From the NCBI GenBank assembly GCA_964462525.1, contig CAYWWY010000001.1, forward strand, positions 434,001-498,000: 64,000 bases of DNA, written 5' to 3'. The notes beneath the pieces were generated by a model that saw only the letters and a program-made list of their open reading frames with translations, was not told where the DNA came from and ran no database searches. Numbering within the stretch: the stretch's first letter is position 1; every line of letters begins with the position of its first letter. The position numbers and the translations under genes are program-made. Positions 16,294 to 25,368 of the stretch are shown here, piece by piece. This DNA is from CAYWWY01 sp964462525 (lineage in GTDB: Bacteria > Thermotogota > Thermotogae > MWEM01).

Positions 16294-16467
16294 TTACGCT
16301 TGGCCATAATACCCAAACAGGATCCAACATACCCAAGCTGCATTAAACAAAAGATCCCATTTTGCTCGATTGACCTCAACCAAGAGTGTTTCAAGATCCA
16401 TTCTGTCTTTCGGAGTAGTTTCTATATTTGGAACCCTCTGGGAAAGAAGGTGCTTCCGTCTGGCCAT
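16294..16467 (-). CDS. Small single-span membrane protein, 57 residues, function unknown
   Basis: Below common ORF-length cut-offs but well supported: ATG at 16467 is preceded by GGAGAGG four bases away. The peptide has a basic N-terminus (MARRKHLLSQ), a polar middle (NIETTPKDRMDLETLL) and a hydrophobic, aromatic C-terminus (WDLLFNAAWVCWILFGYY) long enough to cross a membrane once. It is not a family I recognise. It lies between the glycosyltransferase and the HAD gene on the same strand, 70 bases before the latter. The plan suggests a C-tail-anchored or small regulatory membrane peptide. The 179 bases upstream (16468-16646) contain no other gene I can support. Confidence 0.6.
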   Translation of the reverse strand: MARRKHLLSQRVPNIETTPKDRMDLETLLVEVNRAKWDLLFNAAWVCWILFGYYGQA

Positions 16468-16646
16468 TTTCCTCTCCAGGCCCGAACCCGAAATGCCCTT
16501 TCATAGATTCTACCATCTTTTCCCCATTGAAAGATAGCATAAATCTAACAATCGTCTTTCTATAAGATGTCTAATATTTTAAGACACCAAAACACAACCG
16601 TGATGGGAATCAAAGGCCATGATCCAAAGAGTTTGTTCCCATATCC

Positions 16647-17765
16647 TCATTCTTGATCATCCTTGTGGATTATGACTGTTCTTCCTTTCCAATGAACTCT
16701 TTTCTTCTTCATCGTAAAGAACATTGAGACAAAAAAGATCCCAACAAAAAAAAGTAAATGCACGGGGAACAGAATCGCACTCACATACCCAAATGATCCG
16801 ATCTTACTCCAAAGCCAGCGCAATTCAAACACCGCACATATATATGCGACTGGATAGTAGATATGCGCCCAGTGAAAAGGCTGAACAGGCAACTGCGCAA
16901 ATCCGATCAATATAGAGATCCATCCGGTAATAATCACAATCATTGATACCAGAGTAACCAGATCTGTTTTGGATGCCCCGCTTGCAAAGTTTTTTCCCCA
17001 CCCCTCCGTTAGGGTCCGAAACCCTTCGGGGTACATTCGGAATGAAATGCTCCCCCTTCCTCCTTTCGGAGTAACCGGAATTCTTTGCGCAATAAAGGCT
17101 TGACCCAACTCCACATCTTCCAAAATGGATGTCCGGATCCTTTCGTGGCCACCCACTATTAGATAGTCTTTGCGAGAACAAAGGATCACCGGACCAAATG
17201 CCCCGAGGGGTTGTATCCATTTTCCAAAAAAAGAAAAAGACCGCATGGACATCATTACGATCATATTGAAAAAAGCGGAAAAATACTCATGAAAGCGGCT
17301 CATCAGATGAAAGGGTTGGACCGATATCAGTCCGCCTGTGCGTTCGTATTCGAACAAAAGGCGTTCCAACGCATCCTTTTTCAGGGTTACATCAGCGTCC
17401 AAAAATAGCAGAAGCTCTCCTTCTGTCGAATGCACTCCATTCCAACATGCCCACGACTTTCCTGTCCACCCTTCCGGTAAAATCGGACACTGGACGACCC
17501 GATACCCGTGTTTCTTTACGATCTCAGCTGTTTGGTCGGTAGAAGAATCATCCACCACGCAAACCTCACTTGGCCGAACAGATTGACTGCGTAAGGATTC
17601 CAAAAGAGGGACAATTCTCTTTTCTTCATTTCTTGCTGGGATGATCACAGAAAGAGAATGGGAATCCTTCCGCTCCCCTTTACCGAGAAACGAAATTCTC
17701 GCAAGCAAGACCAGAGGGATAGTCAGCGCGAGGAAACTAGTTACCAAACCGACGATTGGGTGCAT
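16647..17765 (-). CDS. Family 2 glycosyltransferase, CrtQ-like
   Basis: A 372-residue membrane-anchored GT-A enzyme. A single N-terminal helix precedes the catalytic domain, which shows LSVIIPARNEEKRI, the VVDDSSTDQT nucleotide site, the LDADVT (DxD) metal site near residue 120 and an EDVELGQ acceptor-side segment. The GWTGKSWACWNG stretch is characteristic of 4,4'-diaponeurosporenoate glycosyltransferase-like (CrtQ) and related lipid glycosyltransferases. Three or four helices near the C-terminus anchor it. No carotenoid genes are nearby, so transfer of a sugar to some lipid carrier is the safer reading. The ATG has GGAGGG five bases upstream. Its start lies about 40 bases from the divergent tRNA-Ala promoter. 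Confidence 0.85.
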   Translation of the reverse strand: MHPIVGLVTSFLALTIPLVLLARISFLGKGERKDSHSLSVIIPARNEEKRIVPLLESLRSQSVRPSEVCVVDDSSTDQTAEIVKKHGYRVVQCPILPEGWTGKSWACWNGVHSTEGELLLFLDADVTLKKDALERLLFEYERTGGLISVQPFHLMSRFHEYFSAFFNMIVMMSMRSFSFFGKWIQPLGAFGPVILCSRKDYLIVGGHERIRTSILEDVELGQAFIAQRIPVTPKGGRGSISFRMYPEGFRTLTEGWGKNFASGASKTDLVTLVSMIVIITGWISILIGFAQLPVQPFHWAHIYYPVAYICAVFELRWLWSKIGSFGYVSAILFPVHLLFFVGIFFVSMFFTMKKKRVHWKGRTVIIHKDDQE

Positions 17766-17807
17766 CTATACCCTCCATTCTAAAAATGAAAAAACCATTG
17801 AAAAGAC

Positions 17808-17836
17808 TTGCAAAAACCAAAAGAATCATGTATAAT
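17808..17836 (+). promoter_or_regulatory. Promoter of tRNA-Ala
   Basis: TTGCAA (17808-17813) and TATAAT (17831-17836) are 17 bases apart. The expected start is about five bases upstream of the tRNA. Confidence 0.75.
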
Positions 17837-17848
17837 ACCACCGTTGTT

Positions 17849-17924
17849 GGGGCCGTAGCTCAGCTGGGAGAGCGCTACCATGGCATGGTAGATGCCGTGA
17901 GTTCAAATCTCATCGGCTCCACCA
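17849..17924 (+). tRNA. tRNA-Ala(GGC)
   Basis: 76 bases including an encoded CCA. The acceptor stem GGGGCCG/CGGCTCC contains the G3-U70 pair that identifies alanine tRNA. The anticodon stem CTACC/GGTAG encloses a loop with GGC at the anticodon position. D-arm GCTC/GAGC and a T-arm with GTTCAAATC are present. It has its own promoter and a terminator directly downstream, so it is a single-gene unit. Confidence 0.96.
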
Positions 17925-17927
17925 AAA

Positions 17928-17953
17928 ACAGGGCTTTAAAGCCCTGTTTTTTT
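17928..17953 (+). terminator. Terminator of tRNA-Ala, bidirectional with the HD-GYP gene
   Basis: A near-perfect palindrome (ACAGGGCTT, TAA-type centre, AAGCCCTGT) is followed by seven or more T on the plus strand and by a T-run on the minus strand. It sits between the tRNA and the stop codon of the convergent gene ending at 17953, so it can serve both. Confidence 0.88.
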
Positions 17954-20900
17954 CACTTATGTTTAAAATATAAATCCACAATATCCGGATCAAATTCATG
18001 CCCAGATTGCTCTTTCAGGTAGGTATCGATATCTTCTTCTCGCCAGGCTTCTCGATAGATTCGAGGTTGAGCGAGGGCCTGCGCTACATCCATAACCTTG
18101 AAGATTCTTGCCGAAAGAGGGATTCGATCACCCGTCAACCCGTAGGGGTATCCTTTTCCGTCCCATCGTTCATGATGGTAAACGGGGATCTCCATCAATT
18201 CTTTCAGATAGGGAAAATGAGACATCAAAGTGCGCGCAGATTCTGGATGGTTCCGAATGACGTCCCACTGATCGGTTGTCAATTCTTCTTTGCGGTGCAG
18301 TATCTTGTCTCCTACGCTCACCATCCCTAAATCAAACAGCAAAACGCCTCTTCGAATCAAGATTGCTTGGTTTTCTGGAATACCCATTACCCTTGCCATA
18401 TCGGTAACCCTGGTTGCTAGTTCCATTGTGCTCCCGATCGGTTTTCTCATTCTTTGCTCAATGGACCGTGACCAGCCCTCTATAGCTTGATCCAAACGAA
18501 TTCTGGCTTCCACCTGGGATCGCTGAAGGCTCTGGATCAAAATCAAGTTATCGATTGCAACAGATAACTGAGCAGTCATCACTTCCAAAAAGTCTCCAAT
18601 CTCTGGTTTGATCTCCATTGTCGATCGGTGCATGATCTCCAGTACCCCTTTCACTTCCCCTCGAGCAATGAGAGGGATCCCATAATATGAGTAGAATCCT
18701 TCTTCCAGCAGAATCTGGGAAAATCGATCGTGGTTTTGGGTATGCTGAATGTGAGCAATCATAATGGGACGATTTTCGACAATCACTCGCCCTGCAAAAC
18801 TTTCTCCCAAACGGAGGCGCATACCTACGGGGTTTTTTTTGGAGAATCCCTTTCCGCAATGATACTCCAATGAATATGAGGCAGTATCGATCAAGGCTAT
18901 CGAAGCGGCATCAAATTGGAGTTGATGAATGATCTGATCCAGATACAGATTCAAAGCGCTTCGCAAATCAAGGCTGGAAGAGACAATCGTATCGATGGAT
19001 CGCAAAGACTTCATTCGCTGAAGCTGAATCTGCAAACGGGACTCTTGGGAGTCCGTCTCCTTTTTTCTGCGAAACACCATTAAAATCATCGTTTTATGAT
19101 CTGTAGCAAAAGTTTTTGCATGAACTTCCATGGATATCAGTTCATTATGATTCCGTAAATAACCCATTTCAAAGATCAGGGATCCCTTTTGCATTAATGT
19201 TTCCATGTACTTATGGCTTTCAACCCAACGCTTTGGATCTTCGATATCTTGAATCGTCATTTGAAGAAGTTCTTGCCGATCATACCCCAAAAGCTGGCAT
19301 AATGTTTGATTGATGTATTGAATGGATAGAGAAGAAACGCCTTCGACCGCTTCTGCAAGAATTACTCCATCGGGAAGGTGATCCAATTTTGCTTGATTTT
19401 GCTTTTCCTTGTCCAGCGATCCTTTTTCTAACGCCTTTTTTTCAATACTTGACGAAAGCAGATTCCCAAAGATCTGAATCATCCTCCGTTCTTGTTCGTT
19501 CCACTCTTTTTCTTTCTCGATTTGGGTAAAAGCAAGAAGACCAAGAAGTTTTTCTTTTGTGCGAACGGGATAGAACAGGATCGAAGTAACCTTTTCTTTG
19601 TCGATGAAAGCAAAATCGTTTATCACGTCGGATGATATATGATGCGGAAGCATTTCGAAAGGAAAAGTTTCTGACATTAGTTTTGACCGCAACCAAGGAA
19701 ACCGCTCGATCGGTAAGTTTTTCCAAAATTCCTTCATGCTTGTGTACTTGTCACATACCCATTCGATTATTTCACTTACATTCAGGCCCTGATTGTCAAA
19801 ACGCATAAACAAGGCGTGATGAACACCCGTCGTTTTCGCAATATCCGCTAATCCTGGCAAAACCTCTTCGGTCAGGTTCTGAGTCACTCTCATTCGATGC
19901 GCTGTTGCAGAAATCATTGCAAGGATCGCTTCTTGCGTCTGAAGCGTTTTCTTTTGATCAAATTGATCCCCAGCATCCTTCATAATTACCATGAATGCCT
20001 GTTCCTCTTTCCATGAAATTTGTTGGATTTGCACCTCGACAATCATACCTGTTTGATCCAGGGAAATCGTTTTTTTGCGGAAATCTTCTTCATCAAAAGG
20101 AAGATCCCACTGCGCGCCAAGAACTTCATCTTGCGTGAATCCCAGCATATGGGTTGCTAAATGATTGATAAAAAGAACTTCATGCGCGCTGTTGGCAATT
20201 ACAATACCGCAAGGCAACCGATTGATGACGGATTGAAGGCTACTCGCATACTTTTGTGGCTCATTACACTCTTCATCAACTGAAACTGTTTCGTTCAAGA
20301 TGATCAAATCGCAGGAAAGCCCCTTCCAAAGAACCGGTTGCTTTTTTACTGCTCGTTTTAAGAGCATTCCAGTCGAGGGATCCTCCCACTCAATGAATCC
20401 ATCCCCGTCTTCTAGTGAAAACGGAAGGAGTTGATGGGTTTCTATTTCAGCGAATAGATGTTTCGCTATGTTATTGGCATACAAAACCGACCGCTTGTCA
20501 TCAATAACCAGCAAGGCTTCAGGGAACGCCTCAAAAAGAGAAACGAATGCTTCAATTTCCTCCGCAAGGCCTTCGAGCGCCGATTCTTTCTCATTCTGCG
20601 CCAAAAGCGAATCAATAACATAAACCAAATACTGAGGATTCAGCAGCTCCATTTCAAGAAGGACGGGGATTTTCTCTTCCAAGGTTTTCCGTTGATCCGA
20701 GGGGGTTTGCTTTGATACAATCCCGATGATGGGCCATCCAGATTCGCTGAGGGATGAGATCACAAGGGCAGAAGAGCCACTCATGCTATCGAAATCGACA
20801 AAAACAACGTCGGGTCTTTCTTGGATTTTTTCTGTCAAACTAGGGCTTGGATCATCAATACGCACAATATTCATCGACGCCTCTTTTGATTCGGAAAGGT

Positions 20901-20973
20901 ACATTTGAAGATAGCCGATATTGTCCGCATCTTTTGAAACCACCCATACAGTCCAATTTTTTCCCTTCATCAT
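17953..20973 (-). CDS. Multi-sensor PAS/GAF protein with a degenerate HD-GYP domain
   Basis: 1006 residues, cytosolic. Residues 1-120 resemble a receiver-like fold without a convincing phosphorylation site. PAS-like segments lie around 150-230, 240-345 and 540-650, and GAF-like segments around 350-520 and 670-830. The HD-GYP domain (about 834-1006) keeps HHERWDGKGYP (933-943), but the HD dyad reads FD (880-881) and the upstream metal His region reads STMELATRV where H is usual. The later FDAL segment is AQAL. In HD-GYP phosphodiesterases the HD dyad binds the metals that cleave cyclic di-GMP, so this copy is probably inactive, perhaps a binding or scaffold module. Its ATG overlaps the stop of the intact paralogue upstream by four bases, which implies coupling and a functional pair. 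Confidence 0.88.
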   Translation of the reverse strand: MMKGKNWTVWVVSKDADNIGYLQMYLSESKEASMNIVRIDDPSPSLTEKIQERPDVVFVDFDSMSGSSALVISSLSESGWPIIGIVSKQTPSDQRKTLEEKIPVLLEMELLNPQYLVYVIDSLLAQNEKESALEGLAEEIEAFVSLFEAFPEALLVIDDKRSVLYANNIAKHLFAEIETHQLLPFSLEDGDGFIEWEDPSTGMLLKRAVKKQPVLWKGLSCDLIILNETVSVDEECNEPQKYASSLQSVINRLPCGIVIANSAHEVLFINHLATHMLGFTQDEVLGAQWDLPFDEEDFRKKTISLDQTGMIVEVQIQQISWKEEQAFMVIMKDAGDQFDQKKTLQTQEAILAMISATAHRMRVTQNLTEEVLPGLADIAKTTGVHHALFMRFDNQGLNVSEIIEWVCDKYTSMKEFWKNLPIERFPWLRSKLMSETFPFEMLPHHISSDVINDFAFIDKEKVTSILFYPVRTKEKLLGLLAFTQIEKEKEWNEQERRMIQIFGNLLSSSIEKKALEKGSLDKEKQNQAKLDHLPDGVILAEAVEGVSSLSIQYINQTLCQLLGYDRQELLQMTIQDIEDPKRWVESHKYMETLMQKGSLIFEMGYLRNHNELISMEVHAKTFATDHKTMILMVFRRKKETDSQESRLQIQLQRMKSLRSIDTIVSSSLDLRSALNLYLDQIIHQLQFDAASIALIDTASYSLEYHCGKGFSKKNPVGMRLRLGESFAGRVIVENRPIMIAHIQHTQNHDRFSQILLEEGFYSYYGIPLIARGEVKGVLEIMHRSTMEIKPEIGDFLEVMTAQLSVAIDNLILIQSLQRSQVEARIRLDQAIEGWSRSIEQRMRKPIGSTMELATRVTDMARVMGIPENQAILIRRGVLLFDLGMVSVGDKILHRKEELTTDQWDVIRNHPESARTLMSHFPYLKELMEIPVYHHERWDGKGYPYGLTGDRIPLSARIFKVMDVAQALAQPRIYREAWREEDIDTYLKEQSGHEFDPDIVDLYFKHK

Positions 20974-23900
20974 CGGTTCAGCTCCTTTATACTTAGATTG
21001 GATCGGAGAAACACGTCTATTACATCCGGATCAAACAAGATTGCTCTTTGTTCCATCAAGTACTCCCGAACCGCCTTCTTTGTCCAAGCCTTTCTATAAG
21101 GGCGATCTGAAGATAACGCATCAAATACGTCCGCTACAGCGAAAATCCGAGCGCTCAGCGGAATCTCCTCTTTGATTCTTCCTTCTGGATACCCGCTTCC
21201 ATTCCATCGCTCGTGGTGGTATGTAGGGATCTCAAGCATACCGGGCAGATGATTGAGTCCGCCCAAGATCTCTTTCGCTCGAATCACATGAGTTTCCATG
21301 ACCGTTCTCTCGCTCGGGTTCAAGAGCTCTTTTTTTCTTGGAATGGTTTCATCTATGGCAAGCATACCCACATCGTGGAGCATAACGCCCTCCATCAATG
21401 CATCCATTCGGTACGCAGGATAATCCAATGAAATAGCTAAGTCCCGAACGGTAGCTTCGACCCGAGATAAGTGTCCTAAGCTTTCTATACCCTTTTCTTC
21501 CATTAATCGAAGTATGCCTCCCATCCCTTCTTGCACCCAAAGCTCCAGTTTCATTCGTGTCTTGTGGAATCGGTTTTCATGCTTCTGTATAGCCATTTGT
21601 AGCCCTATATCATACGCGATCTGTTGAAAGAAAAAGAGAATGGGGATCGGATCTTCCCATGGATGTCGGTTGAATACTTCTACCCATCCGATGATAGCGC
21701 TGTTATTCTTAATGGGAAAAGATGAGTATTGGGAAAACCCCAATCCAAAATATGCCTGCAAATAGGGATAAGACTGGTGAGCCGAATGAAGAGATTGAAG
21801 GGAGTATGGCGCTAGGCCTTGGAAAACCTGTCCCATCAAAGGATCCGAGAAATCGAGGGTGCGCGAATGGGCGAGAGTACTCTTACCCATCCCTTTTTCC
21901 GCCACAACACGGAAGGAATCAGTCTCATCTCTTAGCCATATTCGAATGGCATCAAAAGAAGCAATTCGCGCAATCTGGTTGATAACATCGGAAAAAAAGA
22001 AATCGTTATCATACCAATGAATCGGAAAGGAAGGAAGAAACGAGATCGTTCCATTTTCCGGGTTTCGCTTTCGGTTCTTTTCCCGATCTTTTTTCCGATC
22101 TTCCAATCGAGTTTGCAGTTCCTCTTTTTCGGCCATAGCTTTGACAATGGCTGGAATAATGCTTGAACCGGCCTGTTCTGCTGTATCAAACTCCAATTCT
22201 TCTCCTCGAAACCCCAAAAGCATACCGGCTGCTTTTAGATGAGCCATTAACCGCTCGTTGATGCTCAACTTGTGAATAATATTTCTTCTTGCATGAACCA
22301 GTTCTTTTTCTCTCAAGAGATGGACCACATGCATATGAAAAAGAGTCAGAACAGCCCGGATTTGCTCCTTTTCTTCAAGAGGTATGGATCCCGGCGGGAT
22401 CGAAAAGAAACCTCTGAATTCCGTTAGAGAATGATCTTCATCAACATGCTGTTGACGCATTTCAAACAGGTCTAGATGCCGCAGATCTTTTTCGGATGCC
22501 CACTCAGCAACCAGTAGTTCCGGGTCGAAAAGGGTAGCGCGATGATAGAGACTTGCTTTGCTGATACCGAGTTTTTTTGCCAAAAACCCCAAAGGACGTG
22601 ATAAATCGCTTAGAGAGCGAGCAAATTGCAATGCATGCAAAACTTGGTCTTCACACATTTTCCATTGCCGGGCGCGTTCAGCATCTTCTATCCGGTCGTT
22701 CCATGAAGTTACAAATACGCCTTCCCAGATCCATCCATAATCAGGGATTTCTTGAGATATCCATTGAATCCACTGACCGTTCCAACGAACCGGTTCTATG
22801 GGTTCGATAGAAAGGCTCTTTGCTTCTTCTTTGTTGAGTAAGACCTGTTTTTGAAAAAAAGCGTCTGGGCTCTCTTTATGCTCTTCAAGATACGTATAGA
22901 AAGCGGTATTGGCATAACCGAGAACTCCATCCAGCTCAAAGAAACTAAAGGGATGTTTGATCCCGTTTACGATCCTTTGCAGTTGATCCAATTCTCTTTC
23001 TTTTTCGCCAAGCCGTTCTTCGTTCCGGATCGCTACAGATTCGAGAGATTTTTGGTTTGAAATGAGTTGATTTTGGAGAGATTGAATCGTTTCTTCCCGC
23101 GCCTTAAGCGTTTCTTGCTCTTTCTGTTGCGCCTGTTCTCGTTCTTTATGAAGCTTGTCTATGGTTTCTTGGTATTCCTGACTCATTTCATACATCCTAG
23201 TTTGGAATTCCTGTTCCATTGCTTCAAGTTCTTTATGATGCAATCCTTCTTTTTCTTTCAAGGTGTTCTGATGCTGATTGGTAAGCGCTTCATACTCTTC
23301 TTGCTGTCTTTTTTCCGCTTTACGTATCGGACTCCGATCGGTACCGACCCAAAGAAAAAGGCCTTGGTCATCCCAAGAAGAACGAAAAGGGGTTACTTTC
23401 CATGCAACTTCAATCTCTTTTCCCGAACCGGAAACCCATCGAAACATGACAGAATCTGTTTCAGAATGAAATTCCTTCTCAATAAGAGAATTGCATAATT
23501 GATGAGTATGGGGATCTTCGAACAAATCACAAAATCGTTTGCCATAAGCATCGTCTTGATTGCATTCCAGCAGCTGTTGGGCTCGTTGATTTACCTGCAA
23601 TACCCGATAGCCTCCATTTACAAGAATGGCTGGATGATCCAAAGCAGAAAAGAAATGGGATAAGAAGGCGTCTCTTTCTTTTCGTTTCTTTTCTTGTTCC
23701 TTTGATTCTTTGAGGACATTCATGAACACATTCAAGGTTTCTTCTGACCGGTTCTGGCTGATGAGAACAGATTGGTGTAAAAAAAACGGATTCTGGCTGC
23801 ATTCGTTCTGGAAATACAGAAAGGGATGCGACCGAAGAATATGGAAAATCGCTGAAGATTCAATTTGAACATGATTATAGAGAAAGAGAACCAAGGATGG

Positions 23901-24326
23901 ATCGGAGTCTAAAAAGGAATGCAGTTCACTCAGATATTCTTCGTATTCGTCGGTTCCATAGTGTTTTTGAAGGATTGAAGACACTTCCAAACAGTATCGC
24001 AGAAGCGCATATCCTTCAGTCCGGGCCTTTTTTGATTCTTTTTTCAGAAGTTTTCCAATGGTTTCAGGGGTGAGTTTTCCTTCTTTCACAAATACATCTT
24101 GAACGGTAAGGATCTTAAGCTGACCGGATTCCGTAAGTTTTCGAGTGTCGTGCCCTGATGCATGAAGGTAAGCTCGAATCGCGTCGGGGCGCACGTCATG
24201 GGCAATATAGACGATTTTTTGATTGTTCTTGAGCCCTTCGGTCAAATACGCCGTGACAAACTGTTGGTGTTCCGCTGAAGACTTGTAAATGCATCCGATA
24301 TGTTTGCTCACTTCCAAACCGCACAC
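20970..24326 (-). CDS. MEDS-PAS-coiled-coil-GAF HD-GYP protein (probable cyclic di-GMP phosphodiesterase)
   Basis: 1118 residues. Residues about 8-170 match the MEDS/DcmR sensory domain (HIGCIYKSSAEHQQFVTAY, then KIVYIAHDVRP). A PAS domain follows (about 210-330), then a Gln/Glu-rich coiled coil (about 340-460), a second PAS-like part, GAF-like domains (about 560-900) and an HD-GYP domain (927-1118). The HD-GYP motifs are intact: upstream His in GHLSRV, HD at 984-985, HHERWNGSGYP at 1037-1047 and VADVFDALSSDRPYR. HD-GYP proteins hydrolyse cyclic di-GMP. The start is GTG 24326 next to GAGGGG. A TTG or GTG a few codons later (24317 or 24311) is also possible. It precedes the degenerate paralogue with a four-base overlap. 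Confidence 0.88.
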   Translation of the reverse strand: MCGLEVSKHIGCIYKSSAEHQQFVTAYLTEGLKNNQKIVYIAHDVRPDAIRAYLHASGHDTRKLTESGQLKILTVQDVFVKEGKLTPETIGKLLKKESKKARTEGYALLRYCLEVSSILQKHYGTDEYEEYLSELHSFLDSDPSLVLFLYNHVQIESSAIFHILRSHPFLYFQNECSQNPFFLHQSVLISQNRSEETLNVFMNVLKESKEQEKKRKERDAFLSHFFSALDHPAILVNGGYRVLQVNQRAQQLLECNQDDAYGKRFCDLFEDPHTHQLCNSLIEKEFHSETDSVMFRWVSGSGKEIEVAWKVTPFRSSWDDQGLFLWVGTDRSPIRKAEKRQQEEYEALTNQHQNTLKEKEGLHHKELEAMEQEFQTRMYEMSQEYQETIDKLHKEREQAQQKEQETLKAREETIQSLQNQLISNQKSLESVAIRNEERLGEKERELDQLQRIVNGIKHPFSFFELDGVLGYANTAFYTYLEEHKESPDAFFQKQVLLNKEEAKSLSIEPIEPVRWNGQWIQWISQEIPDYGWIWEGVFVTSWNDRIEDAERARQWKMCEDQVLHALQFARSLSDLSRPLGFLAKKLGISKASLYHRATLFDPELLVAEWASEKDLRHLDLFEMRQQHVDEDHSLTEFRGFFSIPPGSIPLEEKEQIRAVLTLFHMHVVHLLREKELVHARRNIIHKLSINERLMAHLKAAGMLLGFRGEELEFDTAEQAGSSIIPAIVKAMAEKEELQTRLEDRKKDREKNRKRNPENGTISFLPSFPIHWYDNDFFFSDVINQIARIASFDAIRIWLRDETDSFRVVAEKGMGKSTLAHSRTLDFSDPLMGQVFQGLAPYSLQSLHSAHQSYPYLQAYFGLGFSQYSSFPIKNNSAIIGWVEVFNRHPWEDPIPILFFFQQIAYDIGLQMAIQKHENRFHKTRMKLELWVQEGMGGILRLMEEKGIESLGHLSRVEATVRDLAISLDYPAYRMDALMEGVMLHDVGMLAIDETIPRKKELLNPSERTVMETHVIRAKEILGGLNHLPGMLEIPTYHHERWNGSGYPEGRIKEEIPLSARIFAVADVFDALSSDRPYRKAWTKKAVREYLMEQRAILFDPDVIDVFLRSNLSIKELNR

Positions 24327-24360
24327 CCCCTCGTTTCGTTGCCCAACAAGAGCTCATTCC

Positions 24361-25356
24361 TTACAGTCTTTGAAAGACTCGCAACCAGTTAGCACCACTA
24401 ATCTTTCTGATCTGATCTTCTTGATACCCTCGTTTCTCTAATTGATCCAATAGATGTGGCATCGCTTCATATCCCGGGATCACATCGAAATGAGGACGCG
24501 GAAAGGATTTATGGGTTTCTGACGAAAGCTGGTTTTTTAGCACACCACAAAAATCAAATCCAAATCCCACGTGATCAACACCGCCAATATCCACGATATG
24601 ATCTAGATGGTTGAGGAGTTGATCTTGGGTTGCTTCGTCATCGTTTGCTCCGACGAAAAAATTGACTGCATTGACCCCGATCACCCCATCCCGATAAGAA
24701 AGCGCCTTGATTTGCTCGTCAGTCAAGTTTCTCAGAGAAGGAGTTACCGCGCGGGCATTAGAATGAGAAGCAATCACCGGACCATCCGAAAAACGAAGCA
24801 AATCTTCAAACCCCTCATCGTTCAAATGAGAACAATCCAGAATCATACCCAATTCTCCGGCTTTCTGTACGACCTGAAGACCAAAGGGAGTTAATCCGCC
24901 CTTTCTCCCTTCCACAACCGGTCGATAAAAGGATCCATCACCGAGATAGTTCCTTCGACTCCATGTAAGCCCCAATAGCCGCACTCCCAATTCATGAAAA
25001 ACCCGAAGAAGATGGGGATCATTTCCCAAAGCGTCTGCGCCTTCCATCGAAAGCAAAAAGGCAAGTCGCCCCGACTCCAAAGTTTCGCTGATCATTGACC
25101 AATCTTTGCATAAAACAAACTCATCGGTATCTGAAAGCTCTTCAAGCATCATGCTGATTTGATCGAGGGATTTTCGCAAACCCATTTCGGGAAGAAATAT
25201 ATCTTCGACAAAAATCGAAGCAACAATCAACCGGACATTCCCCGCTTGAATCGAAGGGAGGAAATATTTCTGGATGACATTTATTTCTCCCTTGTTTCTA
25301 TAATCACTAACAAAAAGAAGCAAATCCAAATGACCATCGACAACGGAATACTTCAT
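24361..25356 (-). CDS. Membrane dipeptidase family (peptidase M19)
   Basis: A 331-residue TIM-barrel metallopeptidase. Zinc ligands of the renal-dipeptidase family are visible: DGHLD at the N-terminus (HxD), Glu in LSMEGAD, His in LDCSHLND and His in ASHSNARA. A late Asp lies in GFGFDFCG. M19 enzymes cleave dipeptides, including D-amino-acid-containing ones. No signal peptide is seen, so it is cytosolic here. It follows kce by 12 bases on the same strand, and the grouping with lysine-fermentation genes suggests peptide or amino-acid catabolism, though this is context only. Confidence 0.9.
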   Translation of the reverse strand: MKYSVVDGHLDLLLFVSDYRNKGEINVIQKYFLPSIQAGNVRLIVASIFVEDIFLPEMGLRKSLDQISMMLEELSDTDEFVLCKDWSMISETLESGRLAFLLSMEGADALGNDPHLLRVFHELGVRLLGLTWSRRNYLGDGSFYRPVVEGRKGGLTPFGLQVVQKAGELGMILDCSHLNDEGFEDLLRFSDGPVIASHSNARAVTPSLRNLTDEQIKALSYRDGVIGVNAVNFFVGANDDEATQDQLLNHLDHIVDIGGVDHVGFGFDFCGVLKNQLSSETHKSFPRPHFDVIPGYEAMPHLLDQLEKRGYQEDQIRKISGANWLRVFQRL

Positions 25357-25368
25357 ATGGAGATCGAC

